Shown here in pieces: positions 49,209-60,605 of a stretch of DNA of 64,000 nucleotides. Position 1 is the stretch's first letter, and each line of letters starts with the position of its first letter. The notes beneath the pieces are model-generated. The model saw nothing but the letters and a program-made list of their open reading frames with translations, searched no databases and was not told the origin of the DNA. The translations under genes were made by a program, and so were the position numbers. The DNA is taken from contig OY978527.1 in assembly GCA_963854835.1 (NCBI GenBank), forward strand, positions 29,281,529-29,345,528, written 5' to 3'. The stretch comes from Megamerina dolium (lineage: Eukaryota; Arthropoda; Insecta; Diptera; Megamerinidae).

Positions 49209-49497
49209 TGCCGTAGTTAGTGCGTTGGTCTTCTGACCTGTAGGTTGTGGGCTCAATCCCCGGCTGAAGCATAACAAAATTGGATATCGAACGAAAAATA
49301 AGTTAAAGTGATGTCACAAGGGTTCTGCCGTTCGGGGAACCGGCTACTATAAGTAGGTCCCTTCCAATGTTGTCCAAATTTAATACGCACAATAGTATTG
49401 GAAGAGTAGCACGGTGGTATAACAATGAGCCTTTCTGGTCCAAGTGTTTCCTCTCACAGACAGAGAGGGCAGCTACAATCACCTAAACTTAACCTAA
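49209..49497 (+). mobile_element. SINE copy 13, tail type B, internally deleted
   Basis: The head (A box damaged) joins directly to the distal body, with about 90 bp missing after 'atcgaacg'. The tail matches copy 8 (type B), including the duplicated 'cagacagagagg' and the 'aacttaacct' end. It confirms type B as a real subfamily. Confidence 0.8.
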
Positions 49498-49926
49498 TGA
49501 AATCGTCCAGTTGTTCTTAGAAAAATAAAATTGTGGGAAAATGAAAATCTTAAAAAAATATGATTTAAGGAATGTTTGTTAAAGGAAATTATGAGAAAGT
49601 ACAATAATTAAAACTGGTGAGAATTGAAGATATGAACCTGAGATTAATTTGCGTAGCTTTCTTATCACCAACTCTGCGAACTTATATCAGTTCTTTTGTT
49701 ACCTAAATATTTATTTCGTCTATTCTTTTGAGGGGTGAATTTATGATAGGAACAAAAAAAAAAATGGGAAGGGGTGCCACTGAAGTAATAAATGTATTTC
49801 TTTCTGCTTCTTAAAATTTAAAGTGCTTATACAAGACAATTGCTTTCTAGATTCTAGATTTTAAAAAAATTTTCCAATCCTTATTTTGATTCGTACAAAA
49901 GTATATATGTACATACTTGTATTAGG

Positions 49927-52170
49927 ATGTCTTATTTCCCATCTGCCAATTGCACTATGTTATATTCTAGCTGGTCAAATGAGAGATCTACGATCTCAAG
50001 TAAGTAAAAATTAACGTATCCCATAATATAGGTATATCTTTTTAATTTTTCTATTAACATTAATTATTCCTTTCATCGTACATTTCATTTCCAACTGGGT
50101 AGCTTTTAACTTCTTTTAAAAAACACATCCATTATGAATATTTGTGTGTGCATGTAAATATATGTTATCTATACGTAAGTATATACACGTATATTATATG
50201 AAAACGAAGCTCCATTTTAAATGACAATCAGCTTCACAAGTCTCCACTCTCAGAAGGCAACATAGGATACTACAAATAGTGGTATTCACTATGTAGAACA
50301 ACTGTTCTGGCTGAAGTGTAAAACAGAAAATACATTTAAAAAAATTTTAAATTCTACAAAATCTACATTAAGTCTATATATGTCTAAAAGAATAGCTGAT
50401 GTTCCCTATTTTTATTGTATAACCATTGAGTGCATGGCGTATTCATATCGGTCAGATGTTTGTAACTACTTGAAGGAAGTCGCCGAAATAATCGATAGTT
50501 TAACGATATCCGTCCGTTCGTCTGCCTGTTATCTGGCTAGTTTGCATAATAACTTGAACAAATATTGAGCTATTTAGACGAAATTACGCAGGAGTAATCT
50601 ATGGGCCAAATATACAGACGGGAATAATAATAAGTATGATCGGTCAACTGCCACGCCCACACAGAGCAATCAAAGTGACTTACTTCAGAATTTCAAAAAT
50701 ATTTAACTTGCTATAAGTCATTTAATATACCATCTGGGAAAATAATATTTGGCACGTAAAGTTATATTATAAGGACATATGTGGCACTTATAAGCCCCGA
50801 AGGGCTCGTTGACCGAGCTTCTTTTCCAGAAGAGTTTCTCTTCTAGAAGATATATTTTATATCATACTGCTACATAATTTTGTAAGAAATGGATGAGCCA
50901 TGTTTACCGTTTATGGTAGCTCCCATACAAAATGCCTGAATTTCCTTCAAATTTAAATAAGCTGGTATGAAATCAGTAAACCAAAGTCGCGGAAAAAAAA
51001 GATTAACTGACATCACATGCGAAATATTCAGCGTAGTACAACCATATTTTAGGTGTAGATTTGTATTGTAAGGGTATCTGGATTTCCAAGAAATGGGCGA
51101 GCCACATTCACTATTTATAGTGCCTGAATTTCTTTTAATTTTAAACCGCTGTAACTCCGGCAATAATTTGTATAGAAGAACCATAATTGACAGTGAGATT
51201 AATATGGTAGTCGGAAATAATCTGACATAATGTCAGTGAACCACGCATACAACTTGATGTGGCTCCCGTACAAATTTACGGAAATGAAAAAAAAAAAAAC
51301 TTAAATCGCTATAACATACAAACTATTCAGCTTGGGACAACCATATTAAAATGTGGATTAGTGTTGCAAAGTTAATTAGATTTACAAGAAAGAGGCAAGC
51401 CAAGCCCACTCTTTTGTACAGCTCCCATTTATATTTAAACCGCCATAACTTCGGCAGTTTTCAGTTTAAAACAACCATATTTAGCACGAAATTGAATATT
51501 TTTGTTTGCAATAAACTTGCAAGAAACCGGCGAACGCGCTTACTATTTAATATAGCTCCCATTCAAAGTCCCGGAATTATTTTAAACTTCAAAACCCTCA
51601 AAACTTACAAAATACTTCGTCTAAGACAACCATATTTCAGGTGTAGATTGGTATTATATGCAGAAATTATACCTCAAAACATGTAGTTCACCAATGTGAA
51701 TGTAGATCCCATACAAAGAAAAGTAAATAAAAAAAGATACGAGCCAACTTTTTATATATATCTACATGTGCAGGGTATTATTAGATCGGCCCAGGCCCAA
51801 GCTTACTGTAAGGTAATTTTTTAGGTTAACAAGAGAGCCGCAAATAAGGGCCAAAAGTAAAATTGTCCAGGTCCTAAGGAAATGGAATATCTTAAATTTC
51901 TGGGCATTTCAGAAAATATTATTAAGGTACGAAATTTAGAAGTAATTAAAAAACAAAATGTAGAGTATAGAAATATGAATTGTTTGCAATTGTTTTATAT
52001 AAAATTACATATATAAATTTTATATAAAATTACTATAAGCAACAAATGTTTGTGTTAGTTAGGATCCTGGCAAGTGTAACGACCGAAAACTTAAACAGCT
52101 GTTGGTGAAGTCAAGTGTAAATGGTTTGATAGACGATGAATGCTTTACAAGTATAAAAGGTAATATTTAA
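49927..52170 (+). CDS. Candidate small gene, three phase-matched exons
   Basis: I do not recognise the product. The ATG at 49927 opens exon 1 (to 49999, donor GTAAGT). Exon 2 is 51871-51926 (acceptor TTGTCCAG, donor GTACGA). Exon 3 begins at 52063 and reads to TAA at 52168-52170, or splices at a GTAATA at 52160. Phases match (1, then 0), giving 78 codons. Pieces are MSYFPSANCTMLYSSWSNER, KEMEYLKFLGISENIIK and DPGKCNDRKLKQLL…VNGLIDDECFTSIK. The last is a charged helical region that reads like a real protein, not a random AT-rich frame. The first intron (1.87 kb) contains the TTATACCCTGCAT repeat copy 2. More exons may lie on either side. Exon 1 could also be internal, since an AG precedes it. 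Confidence 0.4.
50416..51780. mobile_element. Long repeat with TTATACCCTGCAT ends, copy 2
   Basis: Diverged second copy of the 41562-42770 repeat in the same orientation. It keeps the 'tcatatcggtcagatgtttgtaac' start, a decayed CCGT run, repeated modules and a right end 'gtgcagggtatta' at 51768-51780. A SINE fragment lies inside it. Confidence 0.65.
50778..50835 (-). mobile_element. SINE copy 14, tail fragment
   Basis: Only the type A 3' end survives ('atgtggcacttataagccccgaag…'). It is inserted within the long repeat copy 2. Confidence 0.65.
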
Positions 52171-52764
52171 ATTGAATTAGAAAACTTAAAAAATTATTTT
52201 AATATAAAACCAATTTTAAAATAAATGAAATATGCTCTGCCACTGGACTTTGACACATTGCACAAATATGAGTCCTCGAATATTTTTGTATCTTTGTCCC
52301 ATCGTAGCTACATTCCATATAACATATTTTAGTTTTGTTCTTTTTCAAAGTAAGCAAAAATCATCTGATTTCCCAGATCAGGAATACCGCTAATGTAGTT
52401 GTATGACAGATGCACTATTTCAACAGCAACAACAATGATAATAATGACAATAGAAAAGCGAACATAAAAACGTAGCGAGTATCCGGTGTGTGTGTATGTG
52501 TACGAGTATATATTTTCAATACCCAGAGGGAAAAAGGAATCGCTAAAGACCATGTCATTGAAGGCATTGTGATAACGATGTCCGCATTATGCTGTCATCT
52601 ACGTAGAGACACGAGTTGCTACAGCTTTCAAAACAAAATGAAAATGTAAAAATGTGAAAAATAGAGAAATGCTCTCACAGCAATCACGAAATAAATTCGC
52701 ATTAGTAGGCTACTCACAGAGTCATGACAGTGTTGCCTACTTAAATTTGTAGTAAAATTACTAA

Positions 52765-52905
52765 TTTTTCATTATTGTAAAAAATAAGCAAGTATAAAAC
52801 GTTAAAATATCCGAGTGTTTAAAAATTAAGTATGTTAAGAATATTAAGAGATAAATTGAGCATAAAATAGAAATGAATGCTGCTTAAATGATTGCCTGTG
52901 TAACA
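52765..52905. repeat. Paralogue of the SINE-3 insertion site
   Basis: This stretch aligns with both flanks of SINE copy 3 (5470-5505 and 5880-5945) without the SINE. It is a second copy of the older repeat and acts as an empty site. No coding frame. Confidence 0.55.
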
Positions 52906-53562
52906 ATGCACTACTTAAGCAAGATAAGTACACACATTTTTAGGTAAACTTTAGTCACTCGTGCAAAATAGAGCCCTAACGAACGACATTAATTAAAAAA
53001 GAAATCAAATGTCATAATTTTCACATCATTTGCAGATCGTCTTCAACGTTACTATTGCGTTTGTATTGCATTGTCAATGAAATGCATTGTCACAACAATT
53101 TATTATCTTCCACTCCAATGCTGTTCGGTGAAACTTTGACGTTTCCATCGATACGGCGTCTATGTCAATCGCGCCTCTGCCAGAAATCTTTGAGGACGTC
53201 ACCTATGTTTTTCCATCTAGGCATACATTAATGTATGAATATAAACATACTCATATACTCAGAAATGATGTGGCTTTTTAACTTTCACATTATTTACCGC
53301 TAAAAGCTTCTTTCTGAACAATCTTTCCAAAGAAGTCTCACATTTCAAATGATACTAAGTGCCATTTTGTGGTGTACGAGTATGCCGGCAATCACTCATC
53401 TATCGTCAATCTGTCAAGCAACCTACAGCGGGCGCATCGTATGCTTCACCTCTCCTCTCTGGCTTACTTTATCGTTCACCAGCTCAACAGTCTATTTCGT
53501 TGACCTCATACTCGAGAGTGACTAGGCAAACTTGTAGTAATATTTATTCATAAGTACACGTA
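52906..53562. other. Intergenic, no gene seen
   Basis: AT-rich with a pyrimidine-rich patch near 53440-53480. The 64-codon frame at 53359 has no recognised domain. Confidence 0.35.
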
Positions 53563-55204
53563 CACTGTCGGACAAAATAAAGTGCAAACCCTTTATGCCG
53601 AAATTATTTTGAATATTTTGTACTCAATTAATAGTTGCATCCCTGTTAAATATTATTTTCTAATTGGGGGATTCCCCAAAAGTGTACAAATGAAAAAAAA
53701 AAATTATACACACTCTTGATTATTTTTAGCTATACATGCAAAGAGTAGTGTTACTTGTTTCATTGTCGGATAAAATAAAGTGCAAAGTGCAATTTCGCTG
53801 AGAATAATTAAATAATTTTTTCTACTTTTCATTGATTTACACCGGAAATTTAAAGGTAATGCATTTTTATGAATTAAAATAGTGTGTGGCATAAAAATAA
53901 TTAGAATATGGATTAATAGATTGTGAAGATTTGCAAAATGAAGCCGTTGTCGAAGGATGTCAAGGATACGCTGATCAAGGACCGTAATAATGGCAATGGG
54001 TATAAAGAGCTATCAGCAAAATATAAAATATCAATATCTGGAGCCAGAAAAATTGTTGAAAAACATCGAATTTTGGGAACGAATGAAAGTTTAAAGAAAT
54101 TCTGCGGAAGAAAACGCAAGACAACAGCACAGGATGACAGACAAATTTTAATTCTTGCCAAAAAAGGTCCTTTGAACTCAGCAAGGGAAATAAAAGAATT
54201 AACCAATTTGGATATTTCTTCACGAACAGTACAAAGGTGGCTCAACGAAAAAGGATTAAAGAGTTTCTATGCGAAGTAAAAGCCTCTCCTTCGACCTGCA
54301 AACATAAAAAAACGGCTTGAGTTTGCAAAAAAGTATATTTCCATGCCAGAATCCTTCTGGAATCGCATTATTTGGTCTGACGAGTCTAAATTTGAGTTAA
54401 AAAACTCAAAAAGACGAAAGCGAGTATGGTGTGAGCCTTCGCAGAGACTGAACTCGAAGAACGTTTCGCACACAGTTAAACACGGTGGAGGTTCTCTGAT
54501 GGTGTGGGGTTGTTTTTCCTCAAGCGGTGTAGGACAAATTGTCAAAATAGATACCAAAATGACTGGAGAGCATTATGTCAACATTTTGATGGCCAACCTA
54601 GGAAGAAGTGCTGAGGAAATGAGTTTGGGTGATTTTATATTTCAACAGGATAATGATCCCAAGCACACATGCAAGATCGCAACTAAGTATTTTCATGAAA
54701 ATGGAATTGAAAAATTAGAATGGCCTCCACAATCACCGGATCTAAATCCGATTGAACATTTGTGGACCATTTTAGATGATAAAATTCCTTTTAACTCTCG
54801 TACTAACTTAAAATCGTTTTGGGAAAGCATGCAGAAGGAGTGGAAAGAAATATAGAAGGATACATTGAAAAATTTAGTAACAAGTATTCCAAAAGGATTG
54901 GCTGAGGTAATTAAAAATAAAGGAGGCCATACAAAATACTAACTTATATTTTTTTTTTTTAATAATTGAAGTTGAAAATTTTAGTTTGCACTTTATTTTG
55001 TCTAATATAATTTGACAATGAGATACTATTTTTATCCTTGTGCTATATTTCAGAGAATGAATTCCCATTTTTTGTTTTTTAATTTATGTTATTGAAGTAT
55101 ATAAACTATTTCTGTTTTCGTTTTTTAATAAAAATATATAAAAAAAAATTTAAGCTACATTGAATTTTTTCATTTTACTTTGCACTTTATTTTGTCCGAC
55201 AGTG
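53563..55204 (+). mobile_element. Tc1-family transposon with IR/DR ends, 1642 bp
   Basis: The outer inverted ends begin CACTGTCGGACAAAATAAAG at 53563 and mirror at 55204, with TA on both sides. A second, inner copy of the same motif lies at 53761-53786 and inverted at 54985-55003. Each end therefore carries two direct repeats about 200 bp apart (IR/DR type, as in Minos or Sleeping Beauty-like Tc1 elements). One transposase frame lies inside. Confidence 0.93.
53938..54942 (+). pseudogene. Tc1 transposase (DD34E), two nonsense codons
   Basis: A single frame of 334 codons plus stop, usual Tc1 length, is interrupted only by TAA at 54277-54279 (codon 114) and TAG at 54853-54855 (codon 306). The N-terminal paired-like DNA-binding domain has two helix-turn-helix units (KELSAKYKISISGARKIV; SAREIKELTNLDISSRTVQR) and a basic linker with GRKRK. 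The catalytic core follows: IWSDESKFEL (first Asp), GGGSLMVWGCFSSSG, FQQDNDPKHT (second Asp) and PDLNPIEHLW (Glu). Thirty-four residues separate the second Asp and the Glu. The C-terminus ends KNKGGHTKY. The frame is otherwise undamaged, so this copy is comparatively recent. Confidence 0.93.
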
Positions 55205-55984
55205 TATATGCACCTGCAAGTATATGAATATGTTTGTATTTAAATAAGGAAATAATGTAATAAATATGTGCGAGCGTATGAATGTAGGTACATACAAATA
55301 GGGACACCTTTTACAGAGCACGAAATGATACAATTTTTTCACATAGAAAGAACTAATTACACATCAGTTTTTTTAGGCAAAAATCAATTAACAAAGAAGT
55401 TTCCCAAAAAAAAAAAGAATAAAATATATCTCGACACACAATGTAAAAGGTCTTATATCAATTTTTGTAAATGGTCAATAGAGCAGTTTGAAATTAAAAA
55501 TGGAAATCTAAAAAAATGTATGCGCCACCAATTTTTCTTTTATGTCTACAATGGATGAATATTAAATGTTTACAAATATATTTTAAGCATCATTTTATAT
55601 ATTTATTGATTTGGTCAATATATGAATATTAGTATAAAATATAAAAATAAAATCTTGGCAATTAAAGGTCTTAAAATGTGGCACTGCATACGAATTACGT
55701 TCGACTAATAGGATTTTTAAGAGGAATATAGTGTCATTACTGCACGGATGATCGACCCCCTTAATTCGTCTGTTCCAATATTTCCGCAAAAGGGGTACCA
55801 TGGAAGCGATGGGATAGAATTTTGTATAAACGAAAAATTTGCGGGAAAGTCTCTTAAGGGATGAAGATAGGAAAGAGTAGGAGGTACCAACAAAAGTTCA
55901 GTAAATAGATATTTTATGTGATTTTGAAGAATTAAAACGCGTACTATGTTTTCTAGTAATCTAACGATATTCCATTCTAAATGT
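55205..55984. other. Intergenic, one unexplained frame
   Basis: A 96-codon frame at 55268-55558 (plus) is rich in Lys, Phe and Tyr, with no recognised domain. Its composition matches AT-rich noncoding DNA. Confidence 0.3.
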
Positions 55985-56800
55985 CGGAAAAATCGATAAC
56001 AATTGAGATGAGAAAACGTAAAATTACTGACGAAAGGTTGGTGGAAATTCCTCCACCAAGGTCAGAAGAAATTAGACATGCATAGAAATTTTTGTGAATT
56101 CCAAACATCATATGGAACGAACGTACCTTCTCTTAAGACCATTTGCAAGTGGTATCAACGATTCCAGACTGGATAATTTTCCGTGGAGGATGAGCCTTGC
56201 GAAGGAAGGCCAAAATCTTCGACCGACCTGATAAATGTGGCTCTGGTTAAGGAAAAAATTGAATGTACTTGAATGTTACGGCTGCATCGCAAATATTGCG
56301 GAATGATATACAATACACGAAGAAGTCTGTTCGATGGGTCCCACAAATGTTCAATGATAGTCAGAAAGAAGGTTGAGTTCGTTTTGCTCAATATTTTCTA
56401 AGAAATGTCGAAAACGGAGAGTCTAGCAACTTCAGTATGATCGCAACAGGTGACGGAGCTTAATTTTATAAATACGATCCGGAAGCTAAACAGCAGTCAA
56501 TGGTATGGAACTCAAAAGGAGCAAATTCACCTGTTAAAGCAAGGCAAGAAAAGTCAGCAATGAAAGTGATGGTTGCGGTTTACTTCATTAGAGCAAGAAT
56601 TGTAGCTAAATACTTGTCAGACAACAACTGGTATACTGAAGACTGTTCGAAGTGTTCGAAAATTTGTAAGGTGACAGAAACAAAGACGAACTGGGCCTCT
56701 ACTTTTTGCACCATGATAATGCGCCAGCTCACACTGCTAAAATGACAAGTAATTTTATTGCGTTTTCTGTGCAATGCAGTGATAATCAATGCGGTTAACG
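55985..56800 (+). mobile_element. Heavily decayed mariner relic
   Basis: Pieces of a mariner transposase appear in several frames: FSVEDEP.EGRPKS near 56170, GDGA..YKYDPE.KQQSMVW near 56450-56510, NSPVKARQEKSAMKVMVAVY near 56520-56580, and 'HHDNAPAHTAKMT' near 56705-56745. The frame is broken many times. The 'YDPE.KQQS.VW' wording suggests an irritans-like group. No ends were found. Confidence 0.65.
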
Positions 56801-56829
56801 TAGAACTTAACAAGCTACAAAAAACGTGA

Positions 56830-58870
56830 TTTTGAGGATTGCTACAGATTAAAAAAATGTATTGAATTTGGATTATGTAGAAAAGAAAAAAAAATACTGA
56901 AGAAAAGAAATTGGTTGGAGTCAGTCCTAAACGTTACCCCTTTAGAGGAGATTCTGGGCATTTTAATGAGTTTTTCAACTTTCATCCGTTGTTTTTTTCT
57001 GATGTTAGCAACTTGCCCATCATCACATCACTAATATATATATAGTAAACCAATGAAAATACTATGGTTCTAAAGACTCCTTGATTATAACTTTTCTAAG
57101 GATAGAAGGGCATTCAACAACATTAAGTAATTGACTATCGCTGGAGTGTAACCCGGTTTGACATAAAGGAGTGTCTGGTCGACTAAAGAGAATACCTTAT
57201 AATAAGTACAACTGTTTTACAAGGTAGTTACTGCGTGCGACGGAGTTTTCCAATATTCGATAAGTTTTCGAACTCTTTTGAATTTCTTATGCAAGGTTCA
57301 TTAAACAAATAAAATTGATAATTTACATTAGAGTTTTTTAAAAATCTTAACAATGGTGTCGGTGAATTCGTGAAACGAGGAATTGAACCGCTGGCATTAT
57401 GTACCGAAGGCCAACGAACGTTATGGTAACCCCCCCTTGGGGAAGGTTGGCAAATAGGTAATAAGCTATGGCATGGCTGCGATGGATGTGGTTCTCTATG
57501 TACGAAACCATACATAAACATCAAAACCTTTCACCGCTTACACTCAATAACATTTGCTCTAAACTTGAGGAAGAGACAAGCTTTTTGGGAGATTTCAATA
57601 GAATAACTAACACAACTAAATCCACTAAATAAAATACAACATTCGCCCTCTGTAATAATTACAAGCTGTATCCTTAGTACAACTGTAGATATTTTACAGA
57701 TAATCAGATGCTTTCTGAATTCACATTCTAACAAAGACCATAACGTCTGGTCTCAGTGACATTTCTGGTCATTATAGGATTAAAAAAAGGTAGCTAAAAG
57801 TGGCACTGTTCTAGAAATTCGCAGACTTAGGCAACTCACTGAGCAGTTGGAAATTAAAAGAAAAATAACTGAGAAGAAAAAGGGGTCCTGAATACATTCA
57901 ATCACGGGTAGGACATTACAACGGATCTCGTTAGCGTTAGCCAAAACACGCATTAGAATTCTTGTATTCCTAGGTAGTAGCATTCTGACTTTCTTGAATA
58001 AATTTGGTGCACATATCACAAGAATATCTGAAGAAGTGTAAAAGATCTGGTGTTTTACAGGTCTGACAACTTATCAACGATGAATCTGATGTATCTTTTA
58101 CGCTATTTAATGAGCTCAAAATAGTAACAGTAATAGTAAATTATTGAAGAATTATATGAATGTAGAGCCCAGACGGACGGAGCCATGATTTATAGCATAA
58201 TTTGCTTAAAATATTTTCAATTAATTCTTCTATGTTTTCTCTTTTGGTTTTAATATAGGAACTAGGAATGCGAATATAAATAATAACAAAAAACATTAAG
58301 CGTTCTATGTATTGTATTCAATTTTGTGCATACCCAACCTTTTCTCTATTATCATTCTGCCTGCTTTCATTGCTTTAGAGGTAGGAGAAATAAGTAAAGT
58401 AAGTATGAGTTTGTGATAGACGTAATAGACAAATAAATTACTTTTTGGGTTTCCTTTTGTTGTTATGGTAATTAAAACGAACAGTTTTTTCATATATACC
58501 TAAGGATCAGTCAGCTATGTAAATAAAAATGGCGATTAAGTCACACAATATACAATTTAAAATTGTGTGCATGTAAGTATTTGTGTATTTATACTTGTAA
58601 ATTTACACTAAGTTGTTGCACATTTAAAATAAACTCTTTTTAATTTTGATACATATTGATCCATGCTAGTAATACCAGTTCCCTGCGGACACTATTGGTT
58701 CCCGCTTCGAACACTATTTCATACGTTTTATTGTTTACTTTTCTTGACATTTGTCTTTGGAGCTAGTCAATTATTTGCTTTGGCGTTACTGATAACTGAA
58801 TAGTACACAGAAAGAATGATTCTAGTTCAAGACTAACTACGAAGAGTTACTAAAATAGCCAGATTATAAT
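56830..58870. other. Intergenic, no gene seen
   Basis: AT-rich. Several 60-100 codon frames on the minus strand (57228-58019) have no recognisable domain. Confidence 0.35.
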
Positions 58871-58904
58871 ATAAACTTTTTTATTTATCGATAACACAGC
58901 TACA

Positions 58905-59165
58905 CAGGTTTCTTTCTGAACTCAAAGCATCGTTTTTCGCTATTTGTGTAGGTTGTTTGAGGTTAGAAAGAAACCTGAGAGTGGTGGTGAAAATTTCTTC
59001 CGTAGCATGTGACTGCTCTGGTTTGTCGGACGTCCTACTATTTTGAAGGGTTCTCACGGTCAAAGAATTTGTTTTCAGGCTATTTTTACAGGGGTTGTTG
59101 GTGTTAGAAAGAAACGGGAGAGTCATGACGTGATTCTTTGGTCAATCCGTCGAACATTCTACTTA
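58905..59165. repeat. Diverged tandem duplication, unit about 130-150 bp
   Basis: Two consecutive segments share 'ggctattt.t..aggttgtt.g.ggttagaaagaaac..gagag', then 'gtgac' and 'tggt..gtcggac.tyctact'-like words in the same order. The pair gives an open frame at 58881-59126 on the minus strand, but no domain is recognised. Confidence 0.4.
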
Positions 59166-59633
59166 TATGTTTTTGGGGAGCTGTGTAATTCAATAAAAAT
59201 TTTGAATTTTTGAAATGCACTAGACAAATTTGAAGTTATTTTTGCATGCAACTTCAGCGCTTTCGTACCCCGACTTTTGTATTCTAGATTTCTTTGGCCT
59301 CTGAAAACAATCAAGCACGTAAGATTGAGCAAAATGTGTAATTTAATTTTCATTAATTTCTAACTCCTCACAGAGAATATCGTCTTTGGACGAAATGGAA
59401 ACTGTTTATGTGTAGTCGCACCATATGAAATTCATAGCATCGGTAAGTGAATAAATTGGAATAAGCCTATAATATTGCAGCATTTGCCCAAATAAGTCCC
59501 ACGGTATTATCTTAGACCGGATATTATTTAGCATCACAGAGTTGAAGTCAAATTTCTAGATGAGGTCGCAGGAAAAAGAATTGTTTAGCAAGATGAGTTC
59601 CATTTAGTTCCATTTAGTACATATACATATAAT

Positions 59634-60605
59634 ATGCGACAACTGTTTCGCCTGATTGGCAGCCTAACCAACCGGCAAACCAACAGAAATCAGCCAATAA
59701 GAGATCAAAGTGGCTGCACCTTACTAACGAGTAGCGATGAACAAATGCAGAGAAGGAAAGATCACTTTGAAGCAATCAGCAACACCAAACTCACTGAGGA
59801 TAGTAATAGCTGTAAACTCGACAACACCAGAGTCAACAGCAGAATATCAACTTCATGCCCAAGCATAGCGGAAATAAGGGATGTAATAAAGAAGCTTAAA
59901 CTTAACAAAGCAGCGGGCATCGACGGCATTCAGCCAGAATTGCTGACAGCCGACCCACAAACATCAGCTGAAATTCTGCATACTCACATAGCTGCTGTTT
60001 GGGACAACGAAAAGCTACCTCCCTCTTGGACGAAGGGCATCATCGTTAAACTCCCGAAAAAGGGTGATCTGCGCGACTGTGGCAACTGGAGAGGAATAAC
60101 CTTGCTCAATTCCATCTACAAAATTCTGGCATCACTTATACAGAATAGACTCCAGTGCGTTGAGAATGCTTTAAGGGACGAACAGGCTGGATTTCGCCCG
60201 AAACGTATCTGCGTTGACCAGGCTAACACACTTGGTATCATCGTCGAGCAATCGATTGAATGGCGCTCCCCACTATACATGCTGTTCGTCGACTTCAAGA
60301 AGGCATTCGACACACTTAAGCGTAATTCCATCTGGATGGCTTTGAGTAGAAAAGCTGTCCCCCTGAAGCTGATTCGCCTCATAATGGCGCTTTACGAGAA
60401 CTCTGAGTTGGCGGTTCTACACAATGGTAACATCAGTGATTCATTCACGACCAAAGCTGGAGTACGGCAGGGTTGCCCTCTCTCCCTGCTTCTCTTCGCC
60501 ATTGTGCTGGATGACACGTCATGAGCATCCTCACTCAGCACAAGAGAACTGGCATTGTGTGGAATCTCGCGCGGCAGCTTGAGGACATTAAATTCTATTG
60601 TTATA
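59634..60605 (+). pseudogene. Non-LTR retrotransposon reverse transcriptase fragment
   Basis: The frame 59634-60524 encodes the front half of a LINE reverse transcriptase: IRDVIKKLKLNKAAGIDGI, PELL, WTKGIIVKLPKKGDLRDC, NWRGITLLNSIYKIL, ALRDEQAGFRPKR, MLFVDFKKAFDTLKR and GVRQGCPLS. A frame shift near 60518 is followed in another frame by VMSILTQHKRTGIVW and ARQLEDIKFY. The sequence then breaks off where the catalytic FADD/YADD block should follow. The 5' part (endonuclease) and the 3' half are absent. Clade is not assigned. Confidence 0.85.

Noticed and set aside
55268..55558. 96-codon Lys/Phe/Tyr-rich frame
   Set aside because: Composition is what AT-rich noncoding DNA yields; no motif, no splice partners found.
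57228..58019. Series of minus-strand frames of 67-98 codons
   Set aside because: No recognisable domain and no phase-consistent splice junctions between them.
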